Shown: one piece after another, positions 17,553 through 26,042 of the stretch
How the letters are laid out: every line of letters starts with the position of its first letter
Numbering within the stretch: the first letter of the stretch is position 1
Source of the DNA: an uncultured Bacteroidales bacterium
Lineage (GTDB): Bacteria; Bacteroidota; Bacteroidia; Bacteroidales; Bacteroidaceae
Assembly (NCBI GenBank): GCA_902798705.1
Contig: CADBXS010000006.1
Location: forward strand, 1 to 38,478
Direction: 5' to 3'
DNA length: 38,478 bases
Notes under the pieces: model-generated
What the model was told of the DNA's origin: nothing
Seen by the model: the letters and a program-made list of their open reading frames with translations, nothing else
The model's database searches: none
Translations under genes and position numbers: made by a program

Positions 17553-18695
17553 GTGATTACGAAGAATCTCCACATACAGGAACTTGGTGCACATCTGCAG
17601 TTGTCAGTCTTTTCATTAGGAGCAGAGGCGGTGGAAGAAGCTCACGCATTCATCACCATTGATGCTAACAACGACACATTTGAAGCGCAAGCAAAAAGAA
17701 TGGATGCTGCACAGGAGATGCTCTATCAACTTCCAGAACTGGAAGGAGCCAATCCGATTTTCAAACGCTATTTCCTCACGGATGCCACCAATCAGGTCCC
17801 CTTCATGAAAGAGGAAAAGAACTGCACCGTTTCCTACATTCAGCAACCTCCTCTCAATGGTTCAAAAATAACACTATGGGTGTATCTTCAAAAAGGTACG
17901 CGCGTAAGCATGGAGGACGGAACTCTCATCAGCGAGCACAATGGCTATCGCCATCTTTGGACGATGGGACTGCAAAAAGCAGAGGGTAGTTCGTACGAAC
18001 AAACCTTGAAATTGTTGAACTCATACGAAGACAAACTCGATGATTTGGAAGCGACACTTGCTGATAATTGCATTCGCACTTGGTTCTTCGTACGCGATGT
18101 GGATACGCAATATGCTGGAATGGTTCGGGCTCGTCGTGACAATTTCTTGGAACAAGGTCTTACCAAGAATACTCACTTCATAGCATCAACAGGAATCGGT
18201 GGCAATCCCAGCCATCCTTTATCTATTATTCAGTTGGGGGCATATGCACTTACTGGTTTTGATAAAGAGCAACAGCAATACCTTTATGCACCTACTCACC
18301 TCAACCCAACATACGAATATGGTGTAACATTTGAGCGTGGCACATGTATCTACTATGGCGACCGCAAACACGTTTATATTTCGGGTACAGCATCCATCAA
18401 CAATAAGGGTGAAGTGATGTATGAAGGTGATATCGTGAAACAAACTCATCGCATGTGGGAGAATGTAGAAACCCTTTTGGCTGAAGCAAATGCCACTTTC
18501 GACGATGTGATGCAAATCATTGTTTATCTGCGTGATTTGTCTGATGTTTCACTCGTTAAGAGTTTATTCGACAAGAAATTCCCTCACACTCCTTACATCA
18601 TTACTTTAGCTCCAGTTTGTCGTCCAACATGGCTCGTTGAAATGGAATGTATCGCTGTGAAGGAAGAGCATCATCCTCAATTCAGAAAATTCTAA
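17553..18695 (+). CDS. Multi-domain RidA/chorismatase-superfamily protein
   Basis: This 380-residue cytoplasmic protein looks like repeats of the YjgF/RidA fold. The C-terminal part (about 265-370) is the clearest, from YISGTASIN to APVCRPTWLVEMECIAV, keeping the Arg and Glu that RidA uses to hold carboxylates. The middle part (about 165-215) has CIRTWFFVRDVDTQYAGM and FIASTGIGG, a pattern shared with chorismatases of the FkbO/Hyg5/XanB2 type. The N-terminal part (about 35-110) is a weaker RidA-like segment. Possible roles are deamination of reactive enamines or chorismate hydrolysis to a hydroxybenzoate; neither can be decided here. The start is GTG at 17553; no better ATG exists before conserved sequence. 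It is monocistronic, with its own promoter and a strong terminator. Confidence 0.7.
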   Translation: MITKNLHIQELGAHLQLSVFSLGAEAVEEAHAFITIDANNDTFEAQAKRMDAAQEMLYQLPELEGANPIFKRYFLTDATNQVPFMKEEKNCTVSYIQQPPLNGSKITLWVYLQKGTRVSMEDGTLISEHNGYRHLWTMGLQKAEGSSYEQTLKLLNSYEDKLDDLEATLADNCIRTWFFVRDVDTQYAGMVRARRDNFLEQGLTKNTHFIASTGIGGNPSHPLSIIQLGAYALTGFDKEQQQYLYAPTHLNPTYEYGVTFERGTCIYYGDRKHVYISGTASINNKGEVMYEGDIVKQTHRMWENVETLLAEANATFDDVMQIIVYLRDLSDVSLVKSLFDKKFPHTPYIITLAPVCRPTWLVEMECIAVKEEHHPQFRKF

Positions 18696-18716
18696 ATCAG
18701 AAATATCAATAAAAAC

Positions 18717-18765
18717 AGAAGAGGTACTTTATGCTATGCAAAAGCAAAAGTACCTCTTCTTCCTT
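18717..18765. terminator. Bidirectional terminator between convergent genes
   Basis: AGAAGAGGTACTTT (18717-18730) and AAAGTACCTCTTCT (18747-18760) form a perfect 14-bp stem with a 16-base loop, followed by TCCTTTA on the plus strand and an A-rich flank on the other side. It separates the RidA-like gene from folA. Confidence 0.8.
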
Positions 18766-18778
18766 TATGATGGGGGTG

Positions 18779-19303
18779 TTATGATTCTATTCGTTCTAAA
18801 TTCACGAAGGAGTATGGAACGGAATGCTTCTCATCAACGTCATGGTCCTCGCGGAATGTCTCTTTCCAATTGGAATCGTCGAAACAAGGGAAGAAAGTAT
18901 CAGCCAATGCGGGAGTATCATCAATGTAAGTGAGGCAAAGCCTATCAGCAATGTCAATCGCTTCCTGATACACACTTGCTCCTCCGATAATGAATACTTC
19001 ACAGGCACTGGTATCACCCTGTTCACATCTAAGTTGACAATCGAAAATTGCTTCTTGTAGATTCTTGAAAGCATCAGCTCCGGGAAAATCGAGCATATTT
19101 GCTTGCGATGAAAGGACAATGTTCCGACGATTGGGAAGAGCACCTTTAGGCAATGATTCAAAAGTACGTCGTCCCATGATAATCGTATTTCCCGTCGTCA
19201 ATTTCTTGAAACGCTTTAAGTCGTTGGGCAAATGATAAATCAGTTGATTGTCATAACCTATAGCAAGGTTTTTAGCTACAGCTGCAATGATTGATATACG
19301 CAT
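18779..19303 (-). CDS. folA: Dihydrofolate reductase
   Basis: This 174-residue enzyme reduces dihydrofolate to tetrahydrofolate with NADPH. It has the classic start MRISIIAAVAKNLAIGYDN, the LPNDLKRFKKLT helix with the catalytic acid (Asp), IIMGRRTFESLP, and the GGASVYQEAI nucleotide-binding segment. The frame extends to a GTG at 19336 directly after the thyA stop, but the ATG at 19303 fits the family N-terminus. It lies downstream of thyA on the same strand, the usual pairing, because ThyA consumes methylene-tetrahydrofolate and yields the dihydrofolate that FolA recycles. Length is normal for the family. Confidence 0.95.
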   Translation of the reverse strand: MRISIIAAVAKNLAIGYDNQLIYHLPNDLKRFKKLTTGNTIIMGRRTFESLPKGALPNRRNIVLSSQANMLDFPGADAFKNLQEAIFDCQLRCEQGDTSACEVFIIGGASVYQEAIDIADRLCLTYIDDTPALADTFFPCFDDSNWKETFREDHDVDEKHSVPYSFVNLERIES

Positions 19304-19336
19304 ATACAAAAGAATATGAAATAATTGAACGATCAC

Positions 19337-20131
19337 CTAAACCGAAACAACTCCCTTGATATGATCCCATGGGTCATACCCTTCAATATGAAAATCCTCA
19401 TATTTGAAATCAAATATACTTTTCACGTCTGGGTTAATTACCATTCGAGGAAGTGCTCTTGGCTCACGCGTAAGCTGTAGCTTTACTTGCTCAATATGAT
19501 TGAGGTAAATGTGGGTGTCGCCTGTTGTATATACGAAATCTCCTGGCTGAAGATTACATACTTGCGCTACCATCATTGTCAACAAAGAATAACTGGCAAT
19601 ATTGAAAGGCACTCCAAGGAAAGTGTCTGCACTGCGTTGATACAGCAGACAACTGAGCTTGCCATTTGCAACGTAGAATTGGAAAAGTATATGACACGGA
19701 GGAAGATTCATGTTTTCAATGTCTGCTACATTCCAAGCTGAAACAATCATCCTTCTCGAATCTGGATTATTCTTGATTTGGTCTATCACCTGAGTAATCT
19801 GGTCGATGTGTCCCCCTTTGTAATCTGGCCATGAACGCCATTGGTAACCATAAATATGTCCGAGATTACCATCTGGATCTGCCCATTCATTCCAAATACG
19901 AACTCCATGCTCTTGAAGATAATGAGCATTTGTGTCTCCTTTTAGAAACCAGAGAAGTTCGTAAATGATAGACTTGAGATGTAGCTTTTTTGTTGTAAGG
20001 AGTGGAAATCCTTCCTGCAAATTGAAACGCATCTGATAGCCAAACACAGATATTGTTCCTGTGCCTGTTCTGTCAGTTTTCTCTACACCTTCTGTTAGTA
20101 TTCTATTGAGTAGGTCAAGATACTGTTTCAT
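19337..20131 (-). CDS. thyA: Thymidylate synthase
   Basis: This 264-residue protein has the same length as E. coli ThyA and makes dTMP from dUMP with methylene-tetrahydrofolate. The catalytic cysteine is in [11 protein letters not shown] (about residue 146); other hallmarks are DRTGTGT near the N-terminus, [33 protein letters not shown] and GDTHIYLNH. It is followed at once by folA and is preceded by the exbD terminator. Complete and ordinary. Confidence 0.97.
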   Translation of the reverse strand: MKQYLDLLNRILTEGVEKTDRTGTGTISVFGYQMRFNLQEGFPLLTTKKLHLKSIIYELLWFLKGDTNAHYLQEHGVRIWNEWADPDGNLGHIYGYQWRSWPDYKGGHIDQITQVIDQIKNNPDSRRMIVSAWNVADIENMNLPPCHILFQFYVANGKLSCLLYQRSADTFLGVPFNIASYSLLTMMVAQVCNLQPGDFVYTTGDTHIYLNHIEQVKLQLTREPRALPRMVINPDVKSIFDFKYEDFHIEGYDPWDHIKGVVSV

Positions 20132-20145
20132 AAATAGTAAAGATT

Positions 20146-20178
20146 AAAAAAGGATGAGCAAAATCATTTGCCCATCCT
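20146..20178 (-). terminator. Terminator after the second exbD
   Basis: On the minus strand AGGATGGGCAAA and TTTGCTCATCCT form a 12-bp stem (one G-T pair) around a 4-base loop, followed by a run of six T. It ends the exb operon ahead of thyA. Confidence 0.85.
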
Positions 20179-20205
20179 CCTTATGATTAAGCCAAAGGCT
20201 GGTTT

Positions 20206-20673
20206 CTAATTCGTCTGCTTGTTAGCAGAATATACAATCTTCAGTGCGTAAGCCTTACGAAGAATCTGCTTCACGTCGGTAATGATACCCATTGGTGTTT
20301 GGTGGTCAACCTTCAGTGATACAGTATAGAAAGGCTTATCAACCTCAGCCAGCGTGTTGCGTTCTGTCATAACGAAGTCATAAACTTCTGATGCTTCAGC
20401 AATCTTGTCATTCAGCTGGATACGTGAACCAGAACCATACTTACCTCTATTCTGCTCATTTGGCTGACCAATATAGATGAAAGATGTACAAGACTTACGT
20501 GCAAGCTTTTCGAGCTGAGTACCAACAGGTCTGTCGAACTTGACCATGAGTGTTACTTCACGCATTGTGGTAACCATCATGAAGAAGAACAGAATACTGA
20601 AGATCAAGTCTGGAAGTGATGACGTGTTCATTTCAGGCATTTCACGTCCGCCGCCTTTATTGAATCTACTCAT
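20206..20673 (-). CDS. exbD: ExbD/TolR family transport protein (second copy)
   Basis: This 155-residue protein is anchored by one N-terminal helix, with a periplasmic domain after it. The segment MNTSSLPDLIFSILFFFMMV (about 15-35) contains the helix with the Asp that carries protons in ExbD/TolR. It pairs with ExbB to power TonB. It lies 9 bases after the first exbD copy and is followed by a strong terminator. Two different ExbD paralogues next to one ExbB is the common layout in Bacteroidetes. Confidence 0.92.
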   Translation of the reverse strand: MSRFNKGGGREMPEMNTSSLPDLIFSILFFFMMVTTMREVTLMVKFDRPVGTQLEKLARKSCTSFIYIGQPNEQNRGKYGSGSRIQLNDKIAEASEVYDFVMTERNTLAEVDKPFYTVSLKVDHQTPMGIITDVKQILRKAYALKIVYSANKQTN

Positions 20674-20682
20674 AGTTCTTTT

Positions 20683-21273
20683 TTAAATTGCTTTACCGTA
20701 TTTCTTTGGTTCTGCCTCAGAAATCTTCTGAGGATATACTTCACGCACAGCGTCTTGCTGTTCCTTTGTAAGGAATTCATACTTGAATCCGAACTTCTCC
20801 TTTGCGAATTCGTCACGGAGTTCATTGTATGCTGCAACAAGGGCATCCTGAACTTGGAAATAAACACCATAACTTGTACCACGGTCAGTCTGTACTGAGA
20901 TAACGTGATTTTCTGTTACAGGAATTACCTCATTAAGAAGTTTAATCTTCTTAGGCTTGAGCTCTGGAAGATTAGGTCTGTTCTCCTTGTTTGCAATAAA
21001 TTCCTTAGCCCTCTCCTTCACGTCAGAAACACTTACATAGTCATCTCCAATCATGAGGTAATTGTCCTTATTGATACGGATGTTGAGAATGTTACGTTCC
21101 TTGACTTTGATTTCATTATTCAACTGATCCTCCTCTGGTGGCTTAGGGAGTGTACGTCCCAAGCCCTGGTCAGTATCCATAGATGTTGTCGTAAGGAAGA
21201 AGATGAGCAACATGAATGAGATGTCTGCTGTTGAACTGGTATTCAGTCCTGGCATTTTTCTTTTCTTAGCCAT
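20683..21273 (-). CDS. exbD: ExbD/TolR family transport protein (first copy)
   Basis: This 196-residue paralogue has a cationic start (MAKKRKMPG) and the helix STADISFMLLIFFLTTTS (about 11-30) with the conserved Asp. Its periplasmic part is longer than that of the neighbouring copy and contains the end segment of the family around ESQTDRGT-like residues (VQTDRGTSYGVYF). It works with ExbB in the inner membrane to use the proton gradient for TonB-dependent uptake across the outer membrane. It sits 21 bases downstream of the small membrane protein gene. Confidence 0.92.
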   Translation of the reverse strand: MAKKRKMPGLNTSSTADISFMLLIFFLTTTSMDTDQGLGRTLPKPPEEDQLNNEIKVKERNILNIRINKDNYLMIGDDYVSVSDVKERAKEFIANKENRPNLPELKPKKIKLLNEVIPVTENHVISVQTDRGTSYGVYFQVQDALVAAYNELRDEFAKEKFGFKYEFLTKEQQDAVREVYPQKISEAEPKKYGKAI

Positions 21274-21294
21274 AGTTACTCAATGTTTAAATAA

Positions 21295-21774
21295 TTACTT
21301 CTTTGTTACGACCATGCTGTAAATGACAGCAATAATAGATACGACACCGAGGATGATGATAGAAACCATTGAAGTGTCGGTAATAATGATATCAGCTGGG
21401 TTATTCCAGTCCTTACCGTTGATGAGCATTGTCTCGCCCTTGTTAGCAAAACCTACGATAAGACCAATAACCAGTGATACAACCAAAATGACAACAGCGA
21501 TGAGACCAGTTCTTCCTGCAATACCCTTGTCCTTAGCAGTAGAGTTACCACCTACAGTTACCTGCTTGATAGCACTCCAAATTGTAGCTACAATAGCAAT
21601 GATAACGAGGGCATAGGAGAGAATGAGTACAGCGTCGGTCAATTTTGGATTGTTATACTTTGGATTATCCTCGAATGGAGTATCAAAACCAACGAGGAAG
21701 AAAAGTACGAATACTACGATGGAAATACCCATCATGGTCCAAAGTAAATACTTTGCTATTTTATCTGTATTCAT
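21295..21774 (-). CDS. Small membrane protein of the exb cluster, function unknown
   Basis: This 159-residue protein has four hydrophobic segments (about 9-29, 47-69, 88-110 and 134-156) with short polar loops; a 30-residue loop after helix three includes NGKDWNNPADIIITD. No catalytic motif is visible. It lies between exbB and the first exbD, with small gaps on both sides, a position where Bacteroidetes exb clusters often carry such a gene. It may be an extra subunit or stabiliser of the ExbB-ExbD motor; this is inference from position only. Confidence 0.75.
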   Translation of the reverse strand: MNTDKIAKYLLWTMMGISIVVFVLFFLVGFDTPFEDNPKYNNPKLTDAVLILSYALVIIAIVATIWSAIKQVTVGGNSTAKDKGIAGRTGLIAVVILVVSLVIGLIVGFANKGETMLINGKDWNNPADIIITDTSMVSIIILGVVSIIAVIYSMVVTKK

Positions 21775-21848
21775 TTATTTATTCTCCAGTTAATTTATGG
21801 GTTAATGTGTGTGTAACTAACAAACTCGTTTTGAATCCTAAGATTTAC

Positions 21849-22670
21849 TTATCCTTTCTTCACATTGTACTTAGTACAGATGTCGAGGAGAGAGATAGTA
21901 GAGTCTTCCATCAAAGCAGTAAGAGACTCAATCTTAGAAAGAACGTAGTTGTAGAACACCTGGAGAACGAGTGCTACGATGATACCAAAGAGAGTTGTCA
22001 AGAGGGCAACCTTCATACCACCTGCAACGACTGTTGGAGAAATATCACCTGCCTTCTGAATATCATCGAAGGCCTGAACCATACCAATGACAGTTCCCAA
22101 GAATCCGAGTGATGGAGCCATACCGATGAAGAGTGTGATCCAAGAGCAACCCTTCTCAAGGTTAGAAGCCTGAACTGCACCGTAAGCAACAGCAGACTTT
22201 TCAACGGAATCAATACCCTCGTCAAAACGAGTAAGGCCCTGATAGAAGATAGAAGCGATAGGTCCACGAGTGTTACGAGCAATGTCCTTAGCACCTTCGA
22301 TGTCGCCAGACATAACCTTAGACTCAACACCCTCAATCATCTTCTTAACATTAACGTCTGAGAGAGAGAGGTAAATGATACGCTCGATACAGAAAGCAAG
22401 ACCGAGAACGAGTGCGATTGCTACAAGTGCCATGAAGCCTGCAGAACCTTCGATGAACTTAGTCTTAATCTGCTTGTACATACCAGCTTCTTCAACTGTA
22501 GCCACAGGCTCTTCTTCAACAGCAGGAGCAACAGCGGCAGCTGAGTCAACAGCAGTAGAATCTACCTGCTCTGTAGCAGCAGCATCAACTTCGTCCTGAG
22601 CGTAAACAGATTGAGTCATACCAAATGTGAAGACTCCCATCAATGCAATAATTGCAAATACTTTTTTCAT
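21849..22670 (-). CDS. exbB: ExbB/MotA/TolQ family proton channel protein
   Basis: This 273-residue protein has a signal peptide (cleavage near SVYAQ), an Ala/Val/Glu-rich linker (about 25-62) and then the three-helix MotA/TolQ/ExbB core. The last two helices carry the signature MAPSLGFLGTVIGMVQAF and GGMKVALLTTLFGIIVALV. It forms the stator of the energy-transducing complex with the ExbD proteins encoded downstream. The cleaved signal and periplasmic linker are the extended form of ExbB. It is the first gene of a four-gene operon; no TAnnTTTG box was found in the AT-rich 110 bases between it and the tRNA, so it may be read through from the tRNA promoter. Confidence 0.93.
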   Translation of the reverse strand: MKKVFAIIALMGVFTFGMTQSVYAQDEVDAAATEQVDSTAVDSAAAVAPAVEEEPVATVEEAGMYKQIKTKFIEGSAGFMALVAIALVLGLAFCIERIIYLSLSDVNVKKMIEGVESKVMSGDIEGAKDIARNTRGPIASIFYQGLTRFDEGIDSVEKSAVAYGAVQASNLEKGCSWITLFIGMAPSLGFLGTVIGMVQAFDDIQKAGDISPTVVAGGMKVALLTTLFGIIVALVLQVFYNYVLSKIESLTALMEDSTISLLDICTKYNVKKG

Positions 22671-22780
22671 TTTTGGTTGTAAATTTTAAGATTAATAATT
22701 TATTAATAATTTTATATTTTATCGTTAGTGTTCTATTCGGTATCTATTTAGTTTCAAATTAGGTATTGGACTTAAGTTTG

Positions 22781-22868
22781 CGGAGAGACGGGGATTCGAA
22801 CCCCGGAACCGCTTTGGACGGTTACACGCTTTCCAGGCGTGCCTCTTCAGCCACTCGAGCATCTCTCC
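22781..22868 (-). tRNA. tRNA-Ser: tRNA-Ser (GGA anticodon)
   Basis: The minus strand folds as a class II tRNA of 88 bases: acceptor GGAGAGA/TCTCTCC with discriminator G, as expected for serine; anticodon stem CACGC/GCGTG around CTGGAAA (anticodon GGA); a long variable arm CCGTCC...GGTTCC region; and T-loop GGTTCGAATCC. The CCA end is not encoded. It reads UCC and UCU codons. Confidence 0.95.
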
Positions 22869-22907
22869 TTCTGCGTCCTAAATAATGACTTGTCTCACAA
22901 ATCGGGT

Positions 22908-22942
22908 GCAAGTTACAACTTTTTTATGAGATATTCGCAAAA
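22908..22942 (-). promoter_or_regulatory. Promoter of tRNA-Ser
   Basis: On the minus strand TTTTG (22938-22942) and TAACTTGC (22908-22915) are 22 bases apart, close to the Bacteroidetes consensus; the -7 box has lost one T of TTTG. It lies 40 bases before the tRNA 5' end. Confidence 0.5.
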
Positions 22943-23080
22943 TTCATCGACAAAAATAAATATTTTTTCTTAAACAAATCACTTCTTCGCCTCGAAACAT
23001 GTTTTTTTGTGATAAAAATTGACAATAATACTGAATTTGGCATCGATGAATGCTCGATAAGGGACATGATGTAGTAAATC

Positions 23081-23178
23081 CCCAATAGAAGAAAAGTAAG
23101 TCCCCAATAGAGCAAGAGTGACGACCCAATAGCGTAAGAGCGGCGACCCAATAGCGTAACAGTAAAACCCCAATAAAA
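23081..23178. repeat. Tandem array, exact 22-nt period, CCCAATA core
   Basis: CCCAATA begins at 23081, 23103, 23125, 23147 and 23169, each spaced by exactly 22 nt. The best-conserved units have GCGTAAGAG after the core. The outer copies are more degraded. The array lies just downstream of the tatD stop and upstream of the tRNA promoter, in a 510-base gap whose remaining parts are AT-rich with no visible gene apart from the tRNA. The core is not palindromic. There are no unique spacers, so it is not a CRISPR. Confidence 0.85.
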
Positions 23179-23181
23179 AAG

Positions 23182-23979
23182 TCAGACATTTGCTTGAGGG
23201 AAGATGTGAGCAACAGTAAGATTTGTTTGATACTCCACCTCTTGTAATGTGACATTGTAAATATCAGCAAGCTTTTCTGCCACTAAGCGAACAAAAGCTG
23301 ACTCATTCCGCTTTCCACGATGAGGAACGGGAGCCATATAAGGGGAATCTGTTTCTAAGACAATTCTCGACAGTGGCACAGCGGATTTGAGCACTTCTGG
23401 CAATTTGGATTTCTTAAATGTCAGCACTCCTCCTATTCCTAATGCAAATCCTGAGAAAGACAAAAGTTGAGTTGCTTCCTCCTCTGTTCCTGTAAAACAA
23501 TGAAAAACGCCAGTAAGATTGTGTTGTTGATACTTAGAAATGATTTCAACAAGTTCTGCGTGAGCATTACGGGCATGAATCATCAAAGGCAAATGATATT
23601 TGATAGCCCATGTAATCTGCCGTTCGAAGACTTCAATCTGCTTTTCTTTGTAAGTTTGGTCCCAGTATAAGTCAAGCCCCACTTCACCAATAGCTACACA
23701 AGTATTCATCAAATCATGGCTTTCCAACATTGACTCCATTGCATTGAGAGTGGCATCCACATCAAATTTTGTCGGGTTCACTTCTTCTGGATGCAAACCA
23801 ATCATTGGATAAAGATACCCTGGATAAGCAGCACAAAGACGAATGATGGGTTGCAAAGTATCTTCATTCACATTTGGAAGAAAAATCTTCTCAACTCCTA
23901 CATCTTTAGCTCGCTGAATGACCTCAGAAATATCCTCCGCAAATTCTTCACCATCAAGATGAGCGTGTGTATCTATCAT
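23182..23979 (-). CDS. tatD: TatD family metal-dependent hydrolase
   Basis: This 265-residue TIM-barrel enzyme belongs to the TatD DNase family. All metal ligands are visible: HAH at 4-6 (MIDTHAHLDG), Glu in IGEVGLDLYW, His in PLMIHAR, His in GVFHCFTG and Asp in ETDSPYMAP. Members act as 3'-5' exonucleases or D-tyrosyl deacylases in the cytoplasm. It follows a prenyl synthase gene by 47 bases on the same strand, so they are probably cotranscribed; its stop codon is directly next to the 22-nt repeat array. Confidence 0.94.
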   Translation of the reverse strand: MIDTHAHLDGEEFAEDISEVIQRAKDVGVEKIFLPNVNEDTLQPIIRLCAAYPGYLYPMIGLHPEEVNPTKFDVDATLNAMESMLESHDLMNTCVAIGEVGLDLYWDQTYKEKQIEVFERQITWAIKYHLPLMIHARNAHAELVEIISKYQQHNLTGVFHCFTGTEEEATQLLSFSGFALGIGGVLTFKKSKLPEVLKSAVPLSRIVLETDSPYMAPVPHRGKRNESAFVRLVAEKLADIYNVTLQEVEYQTNLTVAHIFPQANV

Positions 23980-24026
23980 TGGATATACATTATAATATAA
24001 TAAAGGAAGACTCTCAACGAGAAAAA

Positions 24027-25043
24027 CTAATACTTGCGTCCCATCAATTGATGTGCGTATTCACGCAACCCTTCTTTCTTTTCTGAGGACACATTTACTT
24101 TTTCCAAAGCATCAAGAGAAAGGGCAAAGAGTTCTTCTATCTTCTTGCGACAAATCGTTTGCATATCGAGTGCATCATAGATGGCCTTTACTGCACTGAT
24201 TTTTTCTTCTGGAACGAAATCCTTTTCGGAAATCCAGAAGCTCAATTCAGATTCTTGCTCTGCATTAGAAATGTTCTTTGCGTGTATCAACATGAAAGTC
24301 TTCTTATTGCACAAAATGTCTCCACCTATTTTCTTACCAAAAACAGCAGGGTCGCCATATACATCGAGCAAATCGTCTTGAAGTTGGAATGCAAGTCCCA
24401 TTTTTTCTCCAAATTCATAGAGATTCTGAGCATCATCCTCTGAAGCACCAGCCAATTCAGCACCCATCTTTGCTGCCGAAGCAAGCAAAAGTGAGGTTTT
24501 CAGACGAATCATCTCCAGGTATTCTTCTTCCTTTACATCATTTCGAGTCTCAAAGTCCATATCATACTGCTGTCCTTCACAAACTCCAAGTGTTGCTTCC
24601 GTGAAAGTCTTTAAGGCACGAGCTAAATTCTGATTCAAAGCAGAATTACCTAAAGAAGTTGGTTCAGAATCGGACACTCTACTTTCCGTCATCAGTCGAT
24701 AAGCCAATATCAGCATGGCATCACCGGAAAGTATAGCTGTATTCTCATTCCATTTCTTATGGACCGTAGGATTACCTCTGCGCAAATCAGCATTATCCAT
24801 CACGTCATCATGAAGAAGAGTGAAATTGTGATATGTTTCAAGAGCCAAGGCATTCGACATAATTGAGCCTACATCATCCTTATATAAATTATATGTAAGT
24901 AACATTAATATAGGACGAATACGCTTGCCACCCATTGAGAGCACATAACGGATTGGGTCATACATGCCTTTGGGTTCCTCATTGTATGTTAAGGCTTCAA
25001 GAGACTTGTTGATTGTCGTAAGAAGTTCTGATTGTGTGTACAT
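24027..25043 (-). CDS. Short-chain polyprenyl diphosphate synthase
   Basis: This 338-residue helical enzyme condenses isopentenyl diphosphate with allylic diphosphates. The first Asp-rich motif is LLHDDVMDNADLRR and the second is QLQDDLLDVYGD. The residue five places before the first motif is Phe (HNFTLLHDD), where long-chain synthases have a small residue, so a C15 or C20 product is predicted rather than a quinone side chain. It begins after the tonB terminator and precedes tatD. The name ispA would suit if farnesyl diphosphate is the product, but this is not proven. Confidence 0.9.
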   Translation of the reverse strand: MYTQSELLTTINKSLEALTYNEEPKGMYDPIRYVLSMGGKRIRPILMLLTYNLYKDDVGSIMSNALALETYHNFTLLHDDVMDNADLRRGNPTVHKKWNENTAILSGDAMLILAYRLMTESRVSDSEPTSLGNSALNQNLARALKTFTEATLGVCEGQQYDMDFETRNDVKEEEYLEMIRLKTSLLLASAAKMGAELAGASEDDAQNLYEFGEKMGLAFQLQDDLLDVYGDPAVFGKKIGGDILCNKKTFMLIHAKNISNAEQESELSFWISEKDFVPEEKISAVKAIYDALDMQTICRKKIEELFALSLDALEKVNVSSEKKEGLREYAHQLMGRKY

Positions 25044-25078
25044 GATATGAAAGATTTATGGGTTGAAACAATTCTTGG

Positions 25079-25113
25079 AAAAAAAAAGGTCGCACAATAA
25101 ATATCATGCGACC
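25079..25113 (-). terminator. Terminator after tonB
   Basis: On the minus strand GGTCGCA and TGCGACC (25107-25113 and 25088-25094 on the plus strand) form a 7-bp GC-rich stem followed by a run of nine T. It begins 21 bases after the tonB stop. Confidence 0.85.
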
Positions 25114-25133
25114 CTATGAGTGTAAGAATGAAA

Positions 25134-25847
25134 TTACTGGAGGCGGAAGAGTACAGGAACGGTGTATTTTACACGTACTGGCTTACCACGCTGCTTACCA
25201 GGATTCCACTTAGGCATGGCCTTGATAACTCGCATAGCTTCCTTATCAAGAGCTGCATCAACAGACTTGATAACTTCAGGGTCAACGATAGAACCGTCCT
25301 TGTTAACGACGAAACTAACGAGTACACGACCTTGAATACCATTATCCTGTGCAACAGATGGATACTTGATGTTCTTGCTCAAATATGCCATCAGAGCTTG
25401 CATACCACCAGGGAATTCAGGCATCTGTTCTACAACCTGGAAGATTTCACCTTCATCGGAAGCTTCCTCTGTAACAACAGGACCAGTAGCAACAGGACCA
25501 GAAACCTGAGCAACAGGACCAGAGATAGCTTCAGTTGTTGACTCTGATTCTGCTATCTTTTCCTCAACAATTTCCTCGTTGTTATCAACGATATCAAGGA
25601 TTTCTGCTACCTGAGGAGCATCTGCTGGTGGTGGTGGAGCAGCTGTGAAGATTGGCTGAGTGATAGGTACGATTTCCTCTTCCATCTGTGCGTATGCTGA
25701 ATACACCACAGGCTCTGTCTCAACATAATCACGAGTTGTCCACTCAAAAGCAGCAAACATGACTGCAAGAGCTACGATGTAGCCAATAAGCATACTGGTG
25801 CCTCTTGTCTTCTCGAGATCGGCTTTTTTACTTTTTTTGATTTCCAT
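25134..25847 (-). CDS. tonB: Energy transducer TonB
   Basis: This 237-residue protein has a Lys-rich cytoplasmic start, one membrane helix (about 20-37, MLIGYIVALAVMFAAFEW), a Pro/Glu/Val-rich periplasmic spacer with PPPP and GPVAQVSGPVATGPV repeats (about 60-125), and the TonB C-terminal domain (about 145-237) with YPSVAQDNGIQGRVLVSF and the end KYTVPVLFRLQ. It couples the ExbB-ExbD motor to TonB-dependent outer-membrane transporters. Its partners are encoded 2.5 kb downstream. It has its own -7 box and terminator, so it is a single-gene unit. Confidence 0.94.
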   Translation of the reverse strand: MEIKKSKKADLEKTRGTSMLIGYIVALAVMFAAFEWTTRDYVETEPVVYSAYAQMEEEIVPITQPIFTAAPPPPADAPQVAEILDIVDNNEEIVEEKIAESESTTEAISGPVAQVSGPVATGPVVTEEASDEGEIFQVVEQMPEFPGGMQALMAYLSKNIKYPSVAQDNGIQGRVLVSFVVNKDGSIVDPEVIKSVDAALDKEAMRVIKAMPKWNPGKQRGKPVRVKYTVPVLFRLQ

Positions 25848-25930
25848 AGAATTATTTTATTTTTTATTAGTTTCTATTTTTCAGTGAATATTTTTAGAAC
25901 CATAAACATCGTTTTGATGCATACGCATGG

Positions 25931-25938
25931 CAAAAGTA
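25931..25938 (-). promoter_or_regulatory. -7 box for tonB
   Basis: The minus strand reads TACTTTTG, a TAnnTTTG match, 84 bases before the tonB ATG. This implies a leader of about 75 bases. Confidence 0.5.
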
Positions 25939-26042
25939 ATACATTTTTTCTACAAATCACTCATCAAAGCCATTTTTTTTCATCAAATACAACATTTTTT
26001 CAAAAATTAACGCCGATAGACGGGTTGTAAGTTCCATTTTCT

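Noticed and set aside
22781..22868. tRNA-Ser as an integration site
   Set aside because: No integrase gene and no duplicated tRNA end were found on either side.
23081..23178. Possible CRISPR array
   Set aside because: The period is only 22 nt with no distinct spacers, and no cas gene is present; all positions drift together as in a simple tandem repeat.
22924..23270. Several minus-strand open frames of 64-108 codons
   Set aside because: They are translations of the 22-nt repeat array and its AT-rich flank in different frames; the repeated residues mirror the DNA repeat.
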